The translations under genes and the position numbers were made by a program. From Obelidium mucronatum (lineage: Eukaryota; Chytridiomycota; Chytridiomycetes; Chytridiales; Chytriomycetaceae): DNA of 64,000 bases. Location: positions 744,001-808,000 of the forward strand of contig JAIVFH010000001.1 in NCBI GenBank assembly GCA_025765595.1. The letters are read 5' to 3'. The notes beneath the pieces are model-generated. The model searched no databases. It was not told where the DNA came from and saw only the letters and a program-made list of their open reading frames with translations. Below, piece by piece: positions 44,838 to 56,476 of this stretch (position 1 is the first letter of the stretch; each line of letters begins with the position of its first letter).

Positions 44838-46699
44838 ATGAGCAACGCCCCACCCCCAGCGCTTCCGCCGACGAACGCCGCCAACTTCCACGGCGGCGGC
44901 AGCGGCGGCGTGCTGCTCAGCGGCGTCGAGGGGCCGCCCGAGCGCATTGCCTTCGACGCGGCGGCGTCGGATTCAAACTCCGACGACGCCTCGGGCGCCA
45001 GCGACAGCGCCAGCGACAGCGGCAGCGCCAGCGCCAGCGACGACGGCGCGGAATCGGACGCCGCCGACTCGGACGCCGCCGCCGCGAGCCAGGCGCGCGT
45101 CGAGCAGAACCAGGCGACGCTGCGCAAGCAGATCGTGATTATCCAGGCGGACATGTCCATTCCGCCGCAGGAGAAGGCAAAGAAGATCCAGGTATCGGGT
45201 GGGGGCGGCTTGCGTTGCGCTGGTGTGGCGGCCCACTTACTGTCTTTGCCTTGACGTGCAGGAACTCATGACCCAACAATGGGCCCAACGGCAACGCAGG
45301 CCCAGCAACCGCTCGGTGTCGGCAAGCAACAAACTCGACAATAAGGCGGCGGATTTCGGGCTGGTTACTGATGAGGATACTGAAGTGTCATATCAGGTAT
45401 GTTGAAGCGTTTAGTTGGAAACAAGCCAACCTAAACTTCACCCCGAACAGGACAAGGAGCGTCAAGTCATTGGTTGCAAGCACTATCAACGATCTTGTAA
45501 ACTTCAAGCGCATTGCTGTGGGAAATGGTATCCCTGCCGCTTTTGTCACGACGAAGTGAGCGACCACAACATAATTAGGTAGTTTCCAGTTATAGAACAA
45601 CACAGAATCGCTGTTAATAGTTTTCTTCTGCTTATCTATTAGAAATTTGACTGTCACTATGATGTGCATGTATTGTAAAACCGTCCAGCCTTCGGGCCAA
45701 ATTTGTATCAACCCCGATTGCCAGAAAGCAGTCTCCAAATACTATTGTAAAGAATGTAAGTTATGGGATAATGACCCAAGAAAGAATATATACCATTGGT
45801 GAGTTGTTTTTACATTCTTGGTTTTGAGACTGATTGATGTTTTCCAAAGTTACGACTGCGGTATCTGTAGAATTGGAAAGGGTCTTGGCCAGGACTACTT
45901 CCACTGCAAAAAGTGCAATGTGTGTATGGCCATCAGTCTTCGAGGAAAGCACAAGTGCATTGAACGAAACTTGGAGTCCGATTGCCCAATCTGTGGCGAA
46001 TACATGTTTACATCAACGACTACAGTTATATTCATGCCCTGTGGTCACTGCATTCATTACAAGTGCCATCAAGAATACATTCAAACTTCCTACCAATGCC
46101 CAACATGTTTCAAATCTCTGGCCAACATGACAGAATACTTCAAACGAATTGATGCCATGCTATCTCAGCATCAAATGCCTGTTGAATACACCAACTCATA
46201 TTCATATGTATACTGCAATGATTGCGAGAAAAAGTGCCACGCAAAATTCCATTTCCTCTATCACAAATGCATTTTCTGTCGCGGGTACAACACAAAGATT
46301 CTTCAAACAATGGAAGTCAAGGAAGGGGTTACTCTAGAGTCACTGAATGAGGCTTTGACTCCAAAAATAACTGCTGGGAGCATGTCATCTACAGACGGAA
46401 CTTCAACGGATAATCCGGCGACTGATTCTGTCGTTGGGGAACTCTTGCGTACAGATTCTGTTCAATCGATTCGTCACATTTCATCAGCTACTCCTGGTTT
46501 CTCTACCTCGAACACGTCGGTGCTGTCAGCGGGGACTCAACTCTCAGTTCAACACACAAACTCAATGTATACATCCTTAAATTCTGCTAATATTGGTGGA
46601 ATTTCGCACTTGTTGATTGATGAGGAAGGCAGCGTTGGCGGCAGAAGTGGACATACTCGATCGGTTTCAGACCGGTCAGAAATGGAGACATCTGATTGA
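44838..46699 (+). CDS. RCHY1/Pirh2-type E3 ubiquitin ligase (CHY, CTCHY and RING fingers)
   Basis: Five exons: 44838-45191, 45262-45396, 45451-45578, 45643-45798 and 45850-46699 (540 aa). The N-terminus is a low-complexity Ala/Ser/Asp region from GC-rich DNA. The CHY finger starts at GCKHYQRSCKLQAHCCGKWYPCRFCHDE and continues over the intron to CMYCKTVQPSGQICINPDC. The CTCHY finger (HCYDCGICRIGKG...FHCKKCNVC) and RING-H2 (CPICGEYMFTS...MPCGHCIHYKCH...CPTC) follow, then a small zinc ribbon (CNDCEKKCHAKFH...HKC). Such ligases ubiquitinate substrates such as p53 in animals. Exon joins fall inside the fingers and restore the Cys spacing. The Ser/Thr-rich tail is disordered. Confidence 0.9.
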
Positions 46700-46947
46700 T
46701 TGAAAAGTATGGGTTGAGGAAGCAGTATACCAAGTCTCTTTGTTTTCTTCAATTGTTTCTTTTTTTTTTTAGTTCGTTTGCGTATCGTTCTCTCCTCTAT
46801 GATTGTTCGTTTTACCTTTATTTTAATATTGCATTATATCGAAGTAGTAGGTTTTTTAAAGATGATTTGATTGAATAACAGTTCTTGACTCTTGTTTGGA
46901 AAACGGTGTTCCAATATTGATTTTTCTCTTTACCCAAATCATCACAA

Positions 46948-48044
46948 ATGTCTAAGCCAGGGTTAGTACCTTAACGACTCTCCCTGTAGCTACCAACACT
47001 TTGCGCGAACGGCGTACATAATCCTGCAACCTACGGACTGGATTCAGCTTTGTGGGATCAGATCATCGCCGTCAACACAATGGAACGTCATTAGCGGGAA
47101 ACCAATCAACGAAGCGGATCTATGTACAACCCTTGTGTTGGATTATATCCCCAAGATAGTACAATTGCATCGCTAGCAGCGCTACGCCAGGAGTCGAGGT
47201 CGTGCGGTTTGGGTTGTTGGAGTTGTGCATGTGACAGATGTCTTTGAAGGCATCCTCCATCAACACTCACTCACGACTCGCAGCTTCATCAAATGTCTTT
47301 TAAAGACTATGTTGGAGTTGTGCTGCTGGCTTTTATGACGCTCCGATGGATGCAAGGGATGGGGATGGTGTTGGGGAACACACCTTGACCCAACCACTTG
47401 CCAACTTCAAGTGTAGCGGATCTGACTGATCTGAAGGATCAACAAAGTACCATAACCTGTGCTGGAACCATCAATACTTCAACATATCCTCCCACTCTCT
47501 CACACACACACACAATATTTCGATTACGTTCTCTAAAAACTGGAATCATTCACCCACAAATAGTGCCGCCGGTGGTAGCAAATTCCGTATGACTCTCGGT
47601 CTCCCAGTCGGAGCCGTCATGAACTGTGCCGACAACTCTGGTGCCAAGAACCTCTACGTTATGGCCGTCAAGGGAATCGGTTCCAGATTGAACAGACTCC
47701 CAGCCGCTGCCTGTGGAGACATGGTTTTGGCTACCGTCAAGAAGGGAAAGCCAGACTTGAGAAAGAAGGGTGTGTAGAGCTTTTTTTTTAGACGGTAGAA
47801 GCGCGATATAACTGATTCTTTGGTGTTTTTTTTTATCACGTCCTCAGTCATGCCAGCTATCGTTGTTCGTCAGCGTAAGCCATGGAGAAGACAAGATGGA
47901 GTCTTCCTCTACTTTGAAGACAACGCCGGTGTAATTGTTAACCCAAAGGGTGAAATGAAGGGATCTGCCATCACTGGACCAGTTGCCAAGGAGTGTGCCG
48001 ACTTGTGGCCAAAGATTGCTTCTGCTGCCGGAACTGTCGTCTAA
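46948..48044 (+). CDS. RPL23: 60S ribosomal protein uL14 (RPL23)
   Basis: Three exons: a 14-nt first exon (46948-46961, MSKPG), 47564-47769 and 47848-48044 (138 aa). Intron 1 (GTTAGT...TAG) is 602 nt, by far the longest ordinary intron in the window. Conserved uL14 sequence includes [40 protein letters not shown] and [18 protein letters not shown]. uL14 sits at the subunit interface near the sarcin-ricin loop. The tiny first exon ending after four codons and a long first intron is a common layout for ribosomal protein genes. Confidence 0.92.
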
Positions 48045-48465
48045 GGGGACAAAAAAATCAATCGCCTATTCTTGTTGTAGATGTTTGGTTTTGTGGGGGG
48101 GTAACCGGGTTCTTGTGAAATGAAATTGCACACTGTTCCTGTTGGGATTTGGTTTGTTCTTAACTGTTTGAATAAATTGAAGTCTTAATCCAAGTAATTC
48201 AAATGTACATTTCTATTAATTTATTTGATTATTCATTACAAAAGTTTCAAACTGTTGAACAACGCGTTGTTTTATATGTGGCAAGTCTCTTTTCGTAGAA
48301 AAAAGGAATTCCCAGAAACTGCGCATTTGCTGGCACGAATGTATGTCAAGGTGAAAAGTAAAAGGAAGTGGCTGGAAGGTGCTGGAACTTTTTGACAAAA
48401 CGCATTAAAATCCGAGATTTTTCTTCCTACTTTTTTTCTTTTTCAGAACCAAAACCTTTTCAAAA
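48045..48465. other. RPL23 3' flank and Hsp70 promoter/5' UTR
   Basis: It contains the 3' end of RPL23 (AATAAATTG near 48170) and the Hsp70 promoter. GAA/TTC blocks occur near 48345-48400 (for example GGAAGTGGCTGGAAGG), but no perfect triple heat-shock element was seen. No other gene. Confidence 0.4.
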
Positions 48466-49138
48466 AGTGAGTGAATGTTGGTGAGCAAAGCGTCAAAGAA
48501 GAAGACACGAGGCCTAGTAGCTGATGCTGGATGCGCGCTAAGCGGATTGCATTTCAATGCTACGACTTGGTCTTCAACTTCGACGTGTTGCTTTCACTTT
48601 GGATGCGATTTGATGCGATGGTTCTAACTGTGTTAATTCTTGCAGTGTCTGGTAAAGCTGTTGGTATTGATTTGGGTACCACCTACTCCTGTGTCGGAGT
48701 CTGGCAAAACGACCGTGGTATGTATTGTTCGCTTGGATTTTCATTTTTTTCAAACCACGAACTAATCCCGAATGCCCTTCAGTCGAAATTATCGCCAACG
48801 ACCAGGGTAACCGTACCACCCCATCCTACGTCGGTTTCACTGACTCTGAGCGTCTCATCGGAGATGCCGCCAAGAACCAAGTCGCCATGTACGTTCAGTG
48901 ATTCACTCTTCAACAGCAAATTCTAACCGAATTCCATTCTATTAGGAACCCAATCAACACTGTCTTCGACGCTAAGCGTTTGATTGGTCGTCGTTTTGCT
49001 GACCAGGAAGTCCAGTCTGACATGAAGCACTGGCCATTCAAGGTCGTCGACAAGGCCACCAAGCCAATGATCGAAGTTGAATTCAAGGGTGAGACCAAGA
49101 CCTTCTCCCCAGAAGAAATCTCTTCCATGGTCCTCCTC

Positions 49139-49171
<33 letters not shown>

Positions 49172-50689
49172 ACCACCGTCAACAACGCTGTCGTCACCGT
49201 CCCAGCTTACTTCAACGACTCCCAGCGTCAGGCCACCAAGGACGCCGGTGTTATCTCTGGATTGAACGTTCTCCGTATCATCAACGAGCCAACTGCCGCC
49301 GCCATTGCTTACGGTCTTGACAAGAAGACTGCTGGTGAGAAGAACGTTCTCATCTTCGACTTGGGAGGTGGTACTTTCGATGTCTCCCTCTTGACCATTG
49401 AAGACGGTATCTTCGAAGTCAAGGCCACTGCCGGAGACACCCACTTGGGAGGTGAAGACTTCGACAACCGTTTGGTTTCCCACTTCGTCCAGGAGTTCAA
49501 GCGTAAGCACAAGAAGGACCTCTCCTCCAACCCACGTGCTCTCCGTCGTCTCCGTACTGCTTGTGAGCGTGCTAAGCGTACTCTCTCTTCTGCTGCCCAG
49601 ACCACCATTGAAATCGACTCCCTCTTTGACGGTGTTGACTTCTACACCTCCATCACCCGTGCTCGTTTCGAAGAACTCTGCCAGGACCTCTTCCGTTCCA
49701 CTGTCGACCCAGTCGAGAAGGTTCTCCGTGACGCCAAGATGGACAAGTCCACTGTTGACGAAATTGTCCTCGTCGGTGGATCCACCCGTATTCCAAAGGT
49801 CCAGAAGCTTGTCTCTGACTTCTTCAACGGAAAGGAGCCAAACAAGTCCATCAACCCAGATGAAGCCGTTGCTTACGGTGCTGCCGTCCAGGCCGCCATC
49901 TTGACTGGAGACACCTCTGAGAAGACCCAAGATCTCTTGCTTCTCGATGTTGCCCCACTCTCCCTCGGAATTGAGACTGCCGGAGGTGTCATGACTGCTC
50001 TTATCAAGCGTAACACCACTGTCCCAACCAAGAAGTCTGAGACCTTCTCCACCTACGCTGACAACCAGCCAGGTGTGTTGATCCAAGTCTACGAAGGTGA
50101 ACGTACCCGTACCAAGGACAACAACCTCCTCGGAAAGTTCGAGCTCTCTGGAATCCCACCAGCTCCACGTGGTGTCCCACAAATTGATGTCACCTTTGAC
50201 GTTGATGCCAACGGTATCTTGAACGTCTCTGCCGTCGACAAGTCCACCGGTAAGCAAAACAAGATCACCATCACCAACGACAAGGGTCGTCTTACCAAGG
50301 AGGAAATCGAGCGCATGGTTGCTGACGCTGAGAAGTTCAAGGCTGATGACGAGGCTGCTGCCGAGCGTATCCAAGCCAAGAACGCTCTTGAATCCTACTC
50401 CTACAACCTCCGCAACACTCTCCAAGACGACAAGGTTGCCGGAAAGTTGAACAAGGCCGACAAGACCAAGCTCACTGCCGCCATTGACGAAGCCATCTCC
50501 TGGTTGGACGCCAACCAAGAAGGTGCCAAGGACGAGTACGAGCACAAGCAAAAGGAGCTTGAAGCTGTTGCCAACCCAATCATGATGAAGATCTACGGAG
50601 GTGCCGGAGGTGCCCCAGGAGGCTTCCCAGCTGGAGGTTCTGCCCCAGCTAACCCACCAACCGGACCAACTGTTGAAGAAGTTGACTGA
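48466..50689 (+). CDS. SSA1: Cytosolic Hsp70 (SSA type)
   Basis: Start codon is split: A at 48466, then intron 48467-48645 (GTGAGT...CAG, 179 nt), then TG at 48646. Other exons: 48646-48717, 48783-48888 and 48946-50689 (640 aa). The sequence starts [20 protein letters not shown] and keeps the ATPase signatures [14 protein letters not shown] and [14 protein letters not shown], the substrate-binding domain, a GGAPGG-rich tail and the C-terminal EEVD, which marks cytosolic members and docks TPR co-chaperones. Codon use is strongly biased to C-ending codons, as expected for high expression. Confidence 0.95.
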
Positions 50690-50968
50690 TTTAGTTAAAC
50701 CAATTGAATCACTCTTCATGTTTCTGTAATTTGTTGCCAGTAGTGCGTAAATATTAGCATTAAAGTCTTTTTTTGGGATTTGTTACTTTTGTTTTGTGTG
50801 CCACCTTGAGTTCAAACAAACAACTAAGATCTTGATAAGACTTCTGTTTTAATCCAACCCTCAGGGATTTGTTACTTCTACCGTCACAATCCAACAACTG
50901 AGATAAATGAATTAACGCCTTATTCCCTTAACCTTTATTTTAACTTGTCATTCAACAGCTCAAGCAAA

Positions 50969-51568
50969 TCAGAAAGCCCCAATAGAGCCTGCAAAGAGAT
51001 TTTGTGATGCTCTGTATGGAGTTTTTAAATAACAACGGTCGTTTTGACGTGCATTATCAAACACCCAAGCGGCGGCATGACAATAATTGTTTTCCAAACA
51101 TCGTTGCAAGCAACTTCCTGGACTTTGATAATCCAACGCTTGCAAGTCAAAGTTACCAAGAAAGTCATGCCCTTGAATAAACCAATTATTCCAATCTGCT
51201 TGTTTGTGTCTGATTACAAGTCCAGACGGCCCAGATAAAGTGGCACGCGAGTTCTTTGCATAGCAAGTTCCGCTATTGCGATCATAGGTAAAGAAGCGTG
51301 CATTCTTGCTCCACGTAAAATCGGCACAATTCCAAAAGTCTTGGTCGGTTCCAGTGGGTGCAATGTATCCTTGGGCGACATCGAAGCCGTACCAGTCTGC
51401 TGAGACGGTGATACTAATCTGTTGGTTGTATTGAAGTCCTTCGATACCGTTTTCGGTAGACTTTTGGACGAGAGTTGTGGTTGGGGATTCAGCAGTGCCA
51501 AGTTTGGAAGAGGCTGGAAGGGCGGAAGCCATTCCGATGAGAGCTACCGTTATGAGATTGAAAAACAT
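50969..51568 (-). CDS. Secreted PAN/Apple-like domain protein
   Basis: A single exon of 199 aa from the ATG at 51568. A clear signal peptide (MFFNLITVALIGMASALPAS) leads to a ~150-residue extracellular part with six cysteines: FWNCADFTWSKNARFFTYD, GTCYAKN, SPGSCLQRCLENNYCHAAAW and RCYLKT. The spacing SCLQRC-x4-YCHAAAW fits PAN/Apple domains, which bind proteins or carbohydrates in fungal walls and secreted proteins. The first half (ISITVSADWYGFDVAQG) is unclassified. It was chosen over a longer frame because the upstream 15 residues are polar and lack signal character. Confidence 0.7.
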   Translation of the reverse strand: MFFNLITVALIGMASALPASSKLGTAESPTTTLVQKSTENGIEGLQYNQQISITVSADWYGFDVAQGYIAPTGTDQDFWNCADFTWSKNARFFTYDRNSGTCYAKNSRATLSGPSGLVIRHKQADWNNWFIQGHDFLGNFDLQALDYQSPGSCLQRCLENNYCHAAAWVFDNARQNDRCYLKTPYRASQNLFAGSIGAF

Positions 51569-52545
51569 GGTAGTTGTGTTGGTTTCAGTTTTTGATGAGA
51601 TTTTATCGTTCAATTGCAGATATCAAGCTTTTATTGCCGTAGTGGCTGTGTTTGCACAGCCACGCCGACCTGTTGATCTTACACCCCAAACGAAAATTTT
51701 GAGCGGAGTGGTCGGCTATCAAAATTCTTCCCAAGCTCACTGTGACACTGTAGAAGATTGGTAGCAGTTCGGCCAGCATTCGCATATTCTTAGTATTATG
51801 CGTTTTATGATAAAATGGATTCCCTCGCTTTTTCCTCCGGAGCAAAAATGATACCTCCGTTGCTCCGACGAGAGTGCAGCTCTTACAAACCACGCCCTCG
51901 GCGCTTCTCCATGGTATCTATCAGCAATATATGTAGGTTTCAGAGAGAAAAGCTGTCTTAGATTCGTCGTTTCGACGATATTCAGGTGGAAATGGTCAAA
52001 GTAAGACAACCATCACTACAGGCATCACTAAAATTTCAAATGCAATACAACCAAAGTCTCATTAAATAAAAACAATTCCATTTATTGGCATTAACTTGGC
52101 ATTAAGTTCTTCACCAATTTCGATGTTGATGTAGATGCGCTCCTCCTGTTCAACTCATAATTTCCCCTAGTCGGCAGTCTCTTCGGTACTTCTCGTCCAT
52201 TTCGATTTGCTGTAGATTGGTTGGTTTGCGCGCTGAAGCCAGAAGAAGCAACAGCAAGGCCATTGCTTTGTTTTCTGGTAGTCTGTCTTCATTGGCGCCT
52301 TCTTTTGACACCAGTGCATGAAGCCGACGGTTCCACAGGTTGTACGGGGTGTTCTTAGGTAAAGCTCGAGGATGGGCGGTGCATTCTGGTTGTCACAGAC
52401 ATTCGTCGGAAGAAGAAGTTGAGAGCAATTTCCAACTTTTGTCCCTTTTCTACCTCCGAGGGATTTCAATTTTTCATAAAACGCATAATATATTCGACAG
52501 GACTGAAAATGGAGAGTCCATTTGATATTGATGCAACACATAAAA
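51569..52545. other. Gene-poor stretch with hairpins and one unsupported open frame
   Basis: It includes two strong stem pairs (51642-51663 and 51664-51716), an imperfect inverted repeat (about 51785-51830 against 52458-52495) and a minus-strand open frame at 52541-52167 (124 codons, Cys-rich, no known domain) that overlaps the repeat arm. No coding feature is supported with confidence. Confidence 0.35.
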
Positions 52546-52627
52546 CGACAACGGCAGGATTTGAACCTGCGCTCCCAGAGGGAAGTAGATTTCTAGTCTA
52601 CCGCCTTAACCGCTCGGCCACGTTGTC
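52546..52627 (-). tRNA. tRNA-Ser (anticodon AGA)
   Basis: 82 nt on the minus strand. The acceptor arms GACAACG and CGTTGTC pair fully and are followed by discriminator G. A-box (TGGCCGAGCGG) and B-box (GGTTCAAATCC) are intact. The anticodon stem GTAGA/TCTAC encloses CTAGAAA, so the anticodon is AGA. A long variable arm (class II) is present, as expected for serine. No intron and no encoded CCA. Confidence 0.95.
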
Positions 52628-52761
52628 TTGCAATTACGACAATATTAGAGACACCATCATGTTTCTTTGGTTTCATAATCCAGCGGAGGTACCACAGTTC
52701 GAAATTGTTGAAATATTTTCGTTAATAGTTCTTTATTACTTCCAAAACAAAGTTCGAGTGA

Positions 52762-53954
52762 TCAACAAGGATGTTCAGGTGCATGAGTTGATTCCCAATC
52801 GATGTGGACAAATGCACGTTCCACATCTTCCAGAGTCTCAATTTTCACTTGCAAAGCTTCCGCCACATCATGAGAGTGACGCAAAGGAGTGCTTGGGTCC
52901 ATGACGATATCCACTTCCACAAAATACCCAGCACCAGAAGAATAAGCACGGACGGTATCCACTTGCAGAATGTCATCGTGATGCGTCATCGCCAGGTAAG
53001 TAATACGGTTTAAGAAGATTTGGGACGCACTCTCCCCGATAAACTTTTGAACGTGTTCTAATAGGTTTGAGTTAGTTGACACAACTTCAACCAAATGCAT
53101 GGTCATCATTTACCAATAGCAGTTTGACCCCAGTTGATAAGAATCCATGAGGCTATGAGAATACCACCGACTGGATCCATCCACCAGACGACCTTTTGTC
53201 CAACAAGAGACAAGACAATACCAGCAACATTGAGAATGATATCATTTCTGTGGTCTTGGGCAAGAATCATGGCAGTGGGATACTTTCGGAGGGCAAAGCA
53301 ATACAAGAAGAGGAAGAATTTGGTGCATACAGCGACACCAATACAAGACAAGTTGAGAACATTCAGATCTGTTGAGTGTTCGGCAGCAGCAAGAGTCTTT
53401 GCAGCTTCGATAATCAAACCAACGGACAAGGCACCCATAATACAGGAAAAGACAACAATAGCCGCCGTTTCAAAACGCCTTTTCCCAGTAGGATATTTTT
53501 GAAGGTTTCGCTTGGAAGCAGTCACATTGGCAAATACGAGTACGACGTTTGATGCCAAATCCATGAACGAATCAGCCATTGTGGCAAAGAGTGACAGCGA
53601 GCCGGAAGAAACAGCGGCAAAGAGCTGCAGACAGAACAGCAGGATGTTTGCGACGAGCGATCCATACATTGCGATTTTGACCCTGACTAGCTTTTCGCTC
53701 TCATCCCCTTCATCATCGCCCTGACCAACCGGCTTCAGCAGTTCTTCGATGAGCTCGTTTTGTTTTTCGTAGAACTTTGCAACCTTTTTTGTCTTTCGGC
53801 CTTTCTTGAGTTGTTTGATTTCATCGCTGGATTTCAGCGCTGACGAGAGCGACGGAATCAGGCCACTGTGCGATGTCGTGCGAGGCTGAATGCCGAGTTC
53901 AAGTTCGAGGGCGCTGTCGGCCGTCATCCACTCGCTTGACGCTGTTGTGGTCAT
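52762..53954 (-). CDS. Cation diffusion facilitator, Mn2+-type (CDF/MTP)
   Basis: Exons 53954-53114 and 53057-52762 (378 aa), with a 56-nt intron. Helices start near residue 95. The metal-site motifs are DSFMD in helix II and DHRND in helix V: two DxxxD motifs, the signature of manganese CDF proteins rather than the HxxxD of zinc transporters. The cytoplasmic C-terminal domain (VDTVRAYSSGAGYFVEVDIVM, HDVAEALQVKIETL, VHIDWE) is complete. Such proteins export Mn2+ from the cytosol into vacuole or secretory compartments by proton antiport. The N-terminal ~90 residues are polar and basic. Confidence 0.88.
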
Positions 53955-54017
53955 CGCCTGCTTTCTTTTGAAGAGTACAAAACCTGATACAAAAATCTGA
54001 TAGCGCTCGGTGATTAT

Positions 54018-54420
54018 TCAGCTTTTATTAACATCCTCCAAGGTATCGCTGAGTGAATAGTACACGATCTCGAGGGTGTCGGATACGATAGCAAGAACGA
54101 GTCTATAAAATGGTTATTTGATTTTACCACCTCAACAAGACTTACTCAGGATGTTCATCATTCAGCTCCATGGCTACCTTCATATCTCTTTTAATGCTAT
54201 CAAAAGAAAGCTGCTCAAATGTCCTGAGAACTCTCACAATAGAATGCCTCATCTGAAACTCGGATAAGCTTCACAATTGCATGAGTCATGTCCTGCTCAC
54301 CTCTCCCTCCCGTTCCTTACAACATCGTATCAACGCTACTCCGGTCCTTGTCTCTACAACTTCCGCTGTGTCCCATCGCTTTAAACCCAGCAAATCTGCC
54401 ATGACAACATCTTCAAGCAT
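54018..54420 (-). CDS. Small unrecognised three-exon protein, 103 aa
   Basis: Exons 54420-54301, 54252-54146 and 54102-54018 with introns of 48 and 43 nt, all good GTGAGC or GTAAGT donors and CAG/TAG acceptors that keep frame. The product reads MLEDVVMADLLGLKRW..., a basic middle (CCKEREGEMRHSIVRVLR), FEQLSFDSIKRDMKVAMELN and VLAIVSDTLEIVYYSLSD. A second in-frame ATG (54402) could be the start. It is helical and charged with no signal peptide. I do not recognise the family. Three consistent small exons make it likely to be a real gene. Confidence 0.5.
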
Positions 54421-54657
54421 CCCAACACTTTTTCAAAAGTTCTAATAAAAGATCTTTGTGAGTCGCGGGCTATCAAACAGCAAACAGCAAAATTCGAGAC
54501 ATCCTAAGCATGATCAGGACTGTGGAAAGCTGAACCCCGCCTGCGAATATTCTGCAATCTTCTGCAATCATAGTTTATTTTATTTTACGAATAATAAACA
54601 AATATTACCCACCAAACTCAACACCCACCCACCCAGAAAATACGAGTATTGATTCAA

Positions 54658-56364
<1,707 letters not shown>

Positions 56365-56476
56365 TAGTACTCGTGTTCTTCAAGAAATAAAGGGAGTTTT
56401 TCCATACATAGCATTTTAATAATCCCAAAAACGAACATAGCCATAAAAACACTTGTGGAAATAATTTAAATTTGTT

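Noticed and set aside
46962..47563. snoRNA in the RPL23 intron
   Set aside because: No convincing pair of C/D or H/ACA boxes with a closing stem could be seen by eye.
48923..50719. 598-codon open frame antisense to Hsp70
   Set aside because: It mirrors the codon bias of the Hsp70 gene (C-ending codons leave few stops on the other strand). This is a well-known artefact of Hsp70 genes, and the peptide is low complexity without a domain.
52167..52541. 124-codon Cys-rich minus-strand open frame
   Set aside because: No domain, no splice support, and it overlaps an arm of an inverted repeat; kept only as a note.
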